Shown here one piece after another: positions 57,901-64,000 of a stretch of 64,000 nucleotides of DNA. The translations under genes were made by a program, and so were the position numbers. The DNA is from Achatina immaculata. Taxonomy: Eukaryota; Mollusca; Gastropoda; Stylommatophora; Achatinidae. The stretch covers positions 1,610,933 to 1,674,932 of the forward strand of contig CM019714.1 of assembly GCA_009760885.1 (NCBI GenBank). Direction: 5' to 3'. The notes below the pieces were generated by a model. The model made no database searches. It was not told where the DNA came from and saw nothing but the letters and a program-made list of their open reading frames with translations. The stretch's first letter is position 1. Each line of letters opens with the position of its first letter.

Positions 57901-58043
57901 GTATCAACAGAAACAAGGACAGAAGTAGGAGTCGGGGGATTCGCACCCACCGAGCGTAGTGGTGTCGCATGCGAAAATGAGACAGAGTGTTTGGCAGATC
58001 TAGATGGTGTAAAGATACGGTCGGACACATGGGAGCTATTCAT
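54990..58043 (-). CDS. Ty3/Gypsy-type protease-RT-RNase H polyprotein lacking integrase, with DEK-C-like tail
   Basis: An intact 1017-codon ORF. Retropepsin-like protease with 'LLDTGASVCLI' (active site DTGA, residues 56-59) and 'ILGRDFL' (126-131). RT: 'VVLVTKKDGTHRFCCDYRAL' (367-386), 'FSTLD' (413-417) and 'YIDD' (478-481). Connection 'KYLGYVIS' and 'VRSFLGTCSYYRRFI'. RNase H: 'YTDAS' (626-630) and Glu673 in 'FEREAYA'. But the usual 'TDH' reads 'KTGH' (~697-700) and the final 'ADALSR' region reads 'LASFDRA', so RNase H is probably impaired. No HHCC zinc finger or DDE integrase core follows. Instead there is a proline-rich linker, a basic stretch 'RHRRKKRKR' (910-918) and a final ~50-residue helical domain (960-1012, 'TVDLETFTMKDLHKALMEKF') resembling the DEK C-terminal DNA-binding fold. 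No gag lies upstream. It may be a young unusual element or a retained host ORF. Confidence 0.82.
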   Translation of the reverse strand: MNSSHVSDRIFTPSRSAKHSVSFSHATPLRSVGANPPTPTSVLVSVDTFRIRALLDTGASVCLIKDSVYRSLRSAPKLLPARITLQTVTAASMRVLGKVYLPISIAGVTVSHCFYVVRNMNRSAILGRDFLSRSGAVIDYNSNTLNIHNKMIPLELDAHIASILRVQRSSLLSPRSVNLIPLKLKAQPYFPSGNSYMVQGLETPFLLSQPEIELVDSVCELHTNRYPVLTVINHSSKHIELRRGCVLGKLTPFTESVDSIQQVSGTEETTPDSRSETIVRQVQCPEVHKDIISRLLTQNKDVFALTDSEISHTSTVQMEIDTGDHPPISRKPYRTPLASREVIERAVENMLRDGIISRTISEWSSPVVLVTKKDGTHRFCCDYRALNAVTRSLSYPLPRIEDILSTIGKAKFFSTLDARCGFWCIPLSKDAQQRSAFSCHLGSFCFNYMSFGLKGAPSTFVALMDTVLQGLGKFAQAYIDDILVFTDGTIEDHVRDLQAVFDRLREHQVKLKPSKCHFAASETKYLGYVISQSGISPDPEKVRAIADMPSPLNVKEVRSFLGTCSYYRRFIPHFSEIVAPIVDLTKKGHRFKWSPVCQMAFESLKDRLAKVPLLSHPDLHKPLTLYTDASNVAVGACLVQTASSSDGLSVEEPLYFLSQKLSRSQTKWSTFEREAYAVHYATQKLRYFLANRHFAVKTGHRSLVDTFLSRQEMSDVKLQRWFANLRTLDLQMFFHPGARETTLASFDRATSVPVPVHVLDGDVPQSQGSETYVVKSVSVVEAYSQAEPPLVVDCSVQTDLPCPCQQKERVERATNTLCPMVQDVAINVSLPGGTFQRQYQQDRCRSYLPRPIRQRFSLPPPPRFVPRLPPWYLKETQQRVVPRAPPSDHYMEVDASASAVPMSVDDLRPRHRRKKRKRADICHQSQKEHCPHSEDYFPEETSPSADCDTEIDQLYVSDRKLVVAIGQIMDTVDLETFTMKDLHKALMEKFPLLELDGRKQFIERVVINILTAIPSTE

Positions 58044-58061
58044 GCGCCGACTTGTCAGTTT

Positions 58062-58087
58062 TGTAACAGAATGGCTATTCTGTTACA
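58062..58087. repeat. Palindromic flank repeat, right
   Basis: A 26-base perfect hairpin, 11-bp arms around a 4-base loop: 'tgtaacagaat', 'ggct', 'attctgttaca'. It begins TG and ends CA like LTR termini. Repeats the left flank with one extra base. Confidence 0.8.
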
Positions 58088-58164
58088 CGAGGTACTTAGA
58101 CTGGTCAAGGGTGTACGCATTAAACGTGGAAGATCCTGGATGGCTGTGGTGGAGGATACAATAA

Positions 58165-58408
58165 TGGCAGTGTGTGTGTGTGTGTTGTGTGTGTTGTGTT
58201 GTGTGCGTGTTGTGTTGTGTGTGCGTGTTGTGTGTGTTGTGTTATGTGTGTTGTGTTGTGTGTGTTGTGTGTGTTGTGTTGTGTGTGTGTTGTGTGTGTG
58301 TTGTGTTGTGTGTGTGTTGTGTGTGTTGTGTTGTGTTGTGTGTTGTGTTGTGTGTGTTGTGTGTGTTGTGTTGTGTGTGTGTTGTGTGTGTTGTGTTGTG
58401 TGTGTGTG
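58165..58408. repeat. GTGTT/GT compound microsatellite
   Basis: Irregular mixture of 'tgtgtgt' and 'tgtgttgtg'. All ORFs across it are Cys/Val or His/Thr artefacts. Confidence 0.96.
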
Positions 58409-58454
58409 ATTTGGATGGGGCTTCACCAGGACGAGGCTGGGTTTTATTTCAGGA

Positions 58455-60838
58455 CCAGTCTCAGCTAACACAAGTTGTTGTACCAGTCTCAGCTAACACA
58501 GGTTGTTGTACCAGTCTCAGCTAACACAAGTTGTTGTACCAGCCTCGGCTAACACAGGTTGTTGTACCAGCCTCGGCTAACACAAGTTGTTGTACCAGCC
58601 TCGGCTAACACAGGTTGTTGTACCAGTCTCAGCTAACACAAGTTGTTGTACCAGTCTCAGCTAACACAAGTTGTTGTACCAGTCTCAGCTAACACAAGTT
58701 GTTGTACCAGTCTCAGCTAACACAAGTTGTTGTACCAGTCTCAGCTAACACAAGTTGTTGTACCAGTCTCAGCTAACACAAGTTGTTGTACCAGTATCAG
58801 CTAACACAGGTTGTTGTACCAGTCTCAGCTAACACAAGTTGTTGTACCAGCCTCGGCTAACACAGGTTGTTGTACCAGCCTCGGCTAACACAAGTTGTTG
58901 TACCAGCCTCGGCTAACACAGGTTGTTGTACCAGTCTCAGCTAACACAAGTTGTTGTACCAGTCTCAGCTAACACAAGTTGTTGTACCAGTCTCAACTAA
59001 CACAAGTTGTTGTACCAGTCTCAGCTAACACAGGTGTTGTACCAGTCTCAGCTAACACAAGTTGTTGTACCAGTCTCAGCTAACACAAGTTGTTGTACCA
59101 GTCTCAGCTAACACAAGTTGTTGTACCAGTCTCAGCTAACACAAGTTGTTGTACCAGTCTCAGCTAACACAAGTTGTTGTACCAGTCTCAACTAACACAA
59201 GTTGTTGTACCAGTCTCAGCTAACACAGGTTGTTGTACCAGTCTCAGCTAACACAAGTTGTTGTACCAGTCTCAGCTAACACAAGTTGTTGTACCAGTCT
59301 CAGCTAACACAAGTTGTTGTACCAGTCTCAGCTAACACAAGTTGTTGTACCAGTCTCAGCTAACACAAGTTGTTGTACCAGTCTCAGCTAACACAAGTTG
59401 TTGTACCACTCTCAGCTAACACAAGTTGTTGTACCAGTCTCAGCTAACACAATTTGTTATACCAGTCTCAGCTAACACAAGTTGTTGTACCAGTCTCAGC
59501 TAACACAAGTTGTTGTACCAGTCTCAGCTAACACAATTTGTTATACCAGTCTCAGCTAACACAAGTTGTTGTACCAGTCTCTGCTAACACAAGTTGTTGT
59601 ACCAGTCTCAGCTAACACAGGTAGTTGTACCAGTCTCAGCTAACACAGGTTGTTGTACCAGTCTCAGCTAACACAATTTGTTGTACCAGTCTCAGCTAAC
59701 ACAAGTTGTTGTACCAGTCTCAGCTAACACAATTTGTTATACCAGTCTCAGCTAACACAAGTTGTTGTACCAGTCTCTGCTAACACAAGTTGTTGTACCA
59801 GTCTCAGCTAACACAGGTAGTTGTACCAGTCTCAGTTAACACAGGTTGTTGTACCAGTCTCAGCTAACACAAGTTGTTGTACCAGTCTCAGCTAACACAG
59901 TTGTTGTACCAGTCTCAGCTAACACAGGTTTTGTACCAGTCTCAGCTAACACAGGTTGTTGTACCAGTCTCAGCTAACACAGGTTGTTGTACCAGTCTCA
60001 GCTAACACAGGTTGTTGTACCAGTCTCAGCTAACACAGGTTGTTGTACCAGTCTCAGCTAACACAAGTTGTTGTACCAGTCTCAGCTAACACAGGTTGTT
60101 GTACCAGTCTCAGCTAACACAGGTTGTTGTACCAGCCTCAGCTAACACAAATTGTTGTACCAGCCTCAGCTAACACAGGTTGTTGTACCAGCCTCAGCTA
60201 ACACAGATTGTTGTACCAGCCTCAGCTAACACAATTTGTTGTACCAGCCAGCTAACACAGGTTGCACCAACCTCAGCTAACACAGGTTGTTGTACCAGCC
60301 TCAGCTAACACAGGTTGTTGTACCAGTCTCAGCTAACACAGGTTGTTGTACCAGCCTCAGCTAACACAAGTTGTTGTACCAGTCTCAGCTAACACAGGTT
60401 GTTGTACCAGTCTCAGCTAACACAGGTTGTTGTACCAGTCTCAGCTAACACAAGTTGTTGTACCAGCCTCAGCTAACACAAGTTGTTGTACCAGTCTCAG
60501 CTAACACAGGTTGTTGTACCAGCCTCAGCTAACACAGATTGTTGTACCAGCCTCAGCTAACACAGGTTGTTGTACCAGCCAGCTAACACAGGTTGCACCA
60601 ACCTCAGCTAACACAGGTTGTTGTACCAGTCTCAGCTAACACAGGTTGTTGTACCAGTCTCAGCTAACACAGGTTGCACCAACCTCAGCTAACACAGGTT
60701 GTTGTACCAGCCTCAGCTAACACAGGTTGTTGTACCAGCCTCAGCTAACACAGGTTGTTGTACTAGCCTCAGCTAACACAGGTTGTTGTACCAGCCTCAG
60801 CTAACACAGGTTGTTGTACCAGCCTCAGCTAACATAGG
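58455..60838. repeat. 28-bp minisatellite, about 85 units
   Basis: Unit consists of 'gttgttgtaccagtctcagc' plus 'taacacaa'. Variant positions: 'aagttg' or 'aggttg', 'tctcag', 'cctcag' or 'cctcgg', and shortened units such as 'ggttgcaccaacctcagc' (60260 and 60590-60690). Variants cluster: 'cctcgg' units sit near 58540-58620 and 58845-58920, and 'cctcag' units dominate after 60130. This shows local block duplication. Confidence 0.97.
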
Positions 60839-61194
60839 ATGTTGAACAGCTTTGTCGTGAGTGCTGGGATTGCTTACACGATGATTCTGAATGTCCGGTT
60901 CAGAAGCGAATCAAGAGACGCCATAAGGCTTGAGATCTGGTGTTGCTCACAGTGACTAAAAGAAACAAAAGTGGATGGGGGGGGGGGGAGGGGGGCTTTG
61001 TCGCCTGTAGCGATGGAGGGGTTGTGGCAAAGGGATCAGGTGTCTTTGCAGTCGCTACATCCAGCGTGAGCACGGAGACTGAGCGGTATCGGTGGCAGTC
61101 GTGTGTCTGGTGGGTCAGGAAGTGTGTCATGGCGTTGATGTGACGAACTCTTCGGAGAGAACGTGTTGGGACACTCCCGTGTCAGGGGAGTGAC
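60839..61194. other. Unassigned sequence with G-run
   Basis: No gene. Poly-G/GGA stretch at 60975-60998. Confidence 0.4.
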
Positions 61195-61525
61195 ATGGAT
61201 CTTCTGGTGTGTATGGAAATGAGTTGGCTGAAAGACTGGCTGGGCAGGCTAAAATACAAGACAGGCTGAGAATAGATAAAGAGGACAACGCGAGTGCCGT
61301 ATTAGACTGTCGGAGGAGGAACAGAGGGAGTGGATGGACAATGTGCATATACAGAGATTAATGATGTTGGGACATAGCAAGGGTGCCGAAAGGAAAAAAA
61401 AGTATAACCAACAACCAACATTTGACGGGAACTATTCTTCTCTGGATGTTGGAGTAGTTGGCGGGGCATGTATGGGAGTGTCCTGAATGCAGTTATGCCC
61501 AATTCTGAATTCTGAAATCTGAAAG
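61195..61525 (+). pseudogene. RNase-H-bearing LINE 3' end remnant
   Basis: 'VYGNELAERLAGQAK' matches the C-terminal end of the RNase H domain found in some LINE ORFs. A decayed tail resembling 34610-34935 follows, with the shared ending 'attctgaattctgaa'. Confidence 0.55.
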
Positions 61526-61564
61526 CAGAAAAAAAATATCACCTAGATCTAAACGCATCTCAAG

Positions 61565-61800
61565 CACGCGTGTCCCCTTCTTGCTCTAAGACATCTTAGA
61601 GTTAGTTGGGCTCTGACTTCTTGCTCTAAGACATCTTAGAGTTAGTTGGGCTCTGACTTCTTGCTCTAAGACATTCCAGGAGTTAGTTGGGCTCTGACTT
61701 CTTGCTCTAAGACATTCCTGGAGTTAGTTGAGCTCTGACTTCTTGCTCTAAGACATTCCTGGAGTTTGTTGGGCTCTGACTTCTTGCTCTAGGACATTCC
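61565..61800. repeat. 41-bp minisatellite, left block (~5.5 units)
   Basis: Unit: 'ttgctctaagacattccagg' plus 'agttagttgggctctgacttc'-type sequence. Interrupted at ~61800 and resumed at 62006. Confidence 0.95.
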
Positions 61801-62005
61801 TGTAAAGTAATAGAACAAATATTGTAAGATTAAACCTCGAAAAAATCGTAGACAAAGCACTTTAGTGAGACGTGAGAGAAAGAAAAATCACAAGAGAATT
61901 ACCTGGGATTCGAACACGGACTCCGGTAGGACGAGCAGCCGACGGTACATTAGGACGATACTTTACAGTACCAAAACCTCGTAGTTTCCTATTTATAAAC
62001 AATTG
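61801..62005 (-). mobile_element. tRNA-derived SINE (second copy) inserted in the minisatellite
   Basis: 61828-61945 matches the SINE at 41523-41675, including 'cctcgaaaaaatcgtag' and 'agaaagaaaaatcacaagag', with a decayed B box ('ggattcgaacacg'). The inserted block is bounded by the short inverted sequences 'ctgtaaagta' (61800-61809) and 'tactttacag' (61959-61968). Clear target duplications were not seen. Confidence 0.72.
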
Positions 62006-62335
62006 TTCCTTAAGACATTCCTGGAGTTAGTTGGGCTCTGACTTCTTGCTCTAAGATATTCCTGGAGTTAGTTGGGCTCTGACTTCTTGCTCTAAGATAT
62101 TCCTGGAGTTAGTTTGGCTCTGACTTCTTGCTCTAAGATATTCCTGGAGTTAGTTGGGCTCTGACTTCTTGCTCTAAGATATTCCTGGAGTTAGTTGGGC
62201 TCTGACTTCTTGCTCTAAGACATTCCAAGAGTTAGTTGGGCTCTGACTTCTTGCTCTAAGACATTCCAGGAGTTAGTTGGGCTCTGACTTCTTGCTCTAA
62301 GATATTCCTGGAGTTAGTTGGGCTCTGACTTCACC
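62006..62335. repeat. 41-bp minisatellite, right block (~8 units)
   Basis: Continuation of 61565-61800, with 'acattcc' and 'atattcc' variants. Confidence 0.95.
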
Positions 62336-62995
62336 AGACATTGAATGGCATTCCCTGCAAGTTGCAGCGCATCCATCAATTGTCCCATATGTCGGGCTGC
62401 TGGTTGCTATTGAGACACGTGGCGTCCCATCATGTCCCATAAATGTTCAGTACAGTTCATGTCTGGTGAAACTGCTGGCCGCCACTGCTTGACTCTTACT
62501 CCAGTATACTGAGGAAGGTGATGCGCGAGACGAGTGTGGCCTAGCGTTATCTTTCTGGAAAATGAAGCTCGCAGCGCCCCCTATGTCCTGCTGACAGTGG
62601 CAGCAGTTGTGGCTGCAGTATTTCCTCAACATATCCCTGGCCTGTACGGGGACCATTGGTAAACACTGAGAACGAAAGCCAAAGTTTACTCCACCCTAGG
62701 CCATCACTGAGGCAGCCCCGGACCGATCTCTCTCAAGAAGACAGTCGCCATGGAATCTTTGGCCTTGTCTTCTGTAAACACGCATTCGCTGACCTGTGGT
62801 CTGGTGACCAGTTGCGAATAGTGGCATGATGGACTCTAAACACCTGGGCCACCGCTCTGACTACAGCTCCACCCCTACGCACGCCGATCTCCTGATGTAG
62901 TTCATCGTGGCATCTTTTTCCCAGTAAAAGTTTACAATACGTTTTACTCTCATATGACCGGGATTTATGTGGACTAAGAAAACAACAGTTCATAA
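62336..62995 (-). pseudogene. Tc1/IS630-type transposase remnant
   Basis: Minus strand holds scattered family motifs. 62733-62993 has a helix-turn-helix-like part ('QVFRVHHATIRNW'). 62560 has 'FIFQKDNARPHSSRA' with the second catalytic aspartate. 62400-62470 has 'PDMNCTEHLWDMMGRHVS', with the third acidic residue. Multiple frameshifts and no usable ORF. Less preserved than the copy at 39120-40100. Confidence 0.75.
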
Positions 62996-63520
62996 ATTTT
63001 GAAAATCATGTAATGCACGTGTTTCAGTGAATCCATGGTTTCCTATGATACGCTCCACCGATTTCTTACAAACCTGTGCAGGTCAATGTTCGCACGTTGA
63101 GTGTCGTTTTCCAATATCCTGCATGCGTTTCTAAACATTACTTGTGATCTACATTCACACCTGTATTTGTTTTCATGTAGTATGTATTGTGCAGCAGTTT
63201 TGGCTTTCAGTATACATAACATCTATTATAATGTAGAAAGATCCAGACAAAATATACCCATTGCAGATCGGAGCTCCGATAAATATCAGGTTTACCTGTC
63301 TCAAATGCTCATTTATCTGATTCTCTGATCTGTTACTCGAAGTCTACATTATCCTAGACGCACTTGAAAACCTGCAGATGCTTGTCGACTTTGCACCCCC
63401 CCCCCTTTTCCCAATACTACTCTACGGTATTACACGAATGAGGGAATGTCTAAACAAAGTGAAAGAAAGCAATTTCGGTAGTAAAAACTGCCAAGTACAA
63501 ACTGCTCGGGAGTGCAAAAA
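62996..63520. other. Unassigned sequence
   Basis: C-run at 63396-63405. No gene or element recognised. Confidence 0.4.
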
Positions 63521-63757
63521 AAGTGACTGAAATTATAAGACATTTTGACCAAAAAGTGACTGAAATTATAAGACATTTTGACCAAAAAGTGAATGAAATT
63601 ATAAGACATTTTGACCAAAAAGTGACTGAAATTATAAGACATTTTGACAAAAAAGTGACTGAAATTATAAGACATTTTGACAAAAAAGTGACTGAAATTA
63701 TAAGACATTTTGACCAAAAAGTGAATGAAATTATAAGACATTTTGACCAAAAAAAAA
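63521..63757. repeat. 33-bp minisatellite (~7 units)
   Basis: Units of 'gtgactgaaattataagaca' plus 'ttttgaccaaaaa' (or 'gacaaaaaa'). The period is a multiple of three, so an 11-residue repeat (VTEIIRHFDQK) stays open on the plus strand, and other frames are open on the minus strand. Confidence 0.95.
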
Positions 63758-64000
63758 AGAAGTTAAATAAATGTTTGAAAGATCGTAGAAAAGCACTGAT
63801 GGCATTATTATGTGTTCGGTTACAAAATATTCAGTTACCATGTGTTCGTTTACCAAATGTCCGGTTACTATCAAGCCTTATAAGAGGGGGTCCCAGGCGG
63901 CCCGTGGACCCGGGACTTGGAAGGCCTCCTCTTTTTTAAGAGAGGACTAAAAATAAGGGGGAGGGAGGGCGTAGTGGATTAAAAAGAATGTTTAATCAGC
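63758..64000. other. Unassigned sequence at window end
   Basis: Three loosely repeated blocks 'gtgttcggttac', 'atgtgttcgtttacc' and 'atgtccggttac' at 63812-63870. No gene seen. Confidence 0.4.

Noticed and set aside
58055..58524. Cys/Val-rich and His/Thr-rich ORFs
   Set aside because: Translations of the GT-rich microsatellite.

Overview
The window is eukaryotic, intergenic-type DNA, most likely from a gastropod mollusc. It is AT-rich and full of (AT)n microsatellites. It carries several non-LTR retrotransposon families, Tc1/mariner remnants, tRNA-derived SINEs, large minisatellites and one AIG1/GIMAP-type GTPase of the kind expanded in molluscs. The taxonomic call is an inference from this mix. 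No prokaryotic operon, rRNA gene, CRISPR array or bona fide tRNA gene was seen. Only two long intact ORFs look like plausible proteins: the GIMAP GTPase (42146-43519, +) and an unusual Ty3/Gypsy polyprotein (54990-58043, -). A third open frame (6954-9203, -) is a chimera of a LINE and a GIMAP tail.

Region 1-31610 is built from four alternately oriented copies of one segment: copy 1 (1-6250, +), copy 2 (6260-17970, -), copy 3 (18531-21914, +) and copy 4 (21915-31610, -). Copies 1 and 2 form a 4.35 kb inverted repeat (1-4350 against 7320-11669) that looks essentially identical, with a 2.97 kb spacer. Copies 3 and 4 form a second, more diverged inverted repeat centred on 21915-22796. In order, the segment holds: the last exon part and 3' flank of a GIMAP gene; a target for RTE-like LINE insertion; a 28-bp degenerate repeat; a 23-bp minisatellite; a tRNA-like sequence; AT-rich 'actcatatatagaag' repeats; a GC-richer block with ~250-bp units; a deleted mariner element; LINE 3' ends; and 38-bp and 45-bp minisatellites. 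The GIMAP gene and its 3' flank at 42146-46500 are a diverged single copy of the same segment and probably show what the source locus looked like.

Nested insertions give a relative history. An RTE-like element (1831-6247) with 11-bp target duplications was itself hit by a second, full-length RTE-like element (2401-5567), also with 11-bp duplications and carrying a single nonsense codon. Copy 4 preserves the empty site of the first insertion, and copy 3 preserves the empty site of a separate LINE fragment (983-1259). At both palindrome centres an RTE reading frame is joined to the GIMAP coiled-coil tail, at two different breakpoints. One junction is in frame and gives a 749-codon ORF.

Region 31611-41980 is a mosaic of LINE 3' ends, two Tc1-like transposase pseudogenes, microsatellites and a SINE. 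Region 46500-53321 consists of a CR1/L2-like LINE and several copies of a LINE family ending in 'RALCDV', all on the minus strand. Region 53322-58087 holds the Ty3/Gypsy-type ORF: protease, RT and an eroded RNase H are present, but no integrase is seen. A proline-rich and basic linker leads to a DEK-C-like C-terminus, and the ORF is flanked by short palindromic direct repeats. Region 58165-64000 is mostly satellite: a 28-bp array of about 85 copies, a 41-bp array split by a SINE, a Tc1 remnant and a 33-bp array whose period keeps the frame open.
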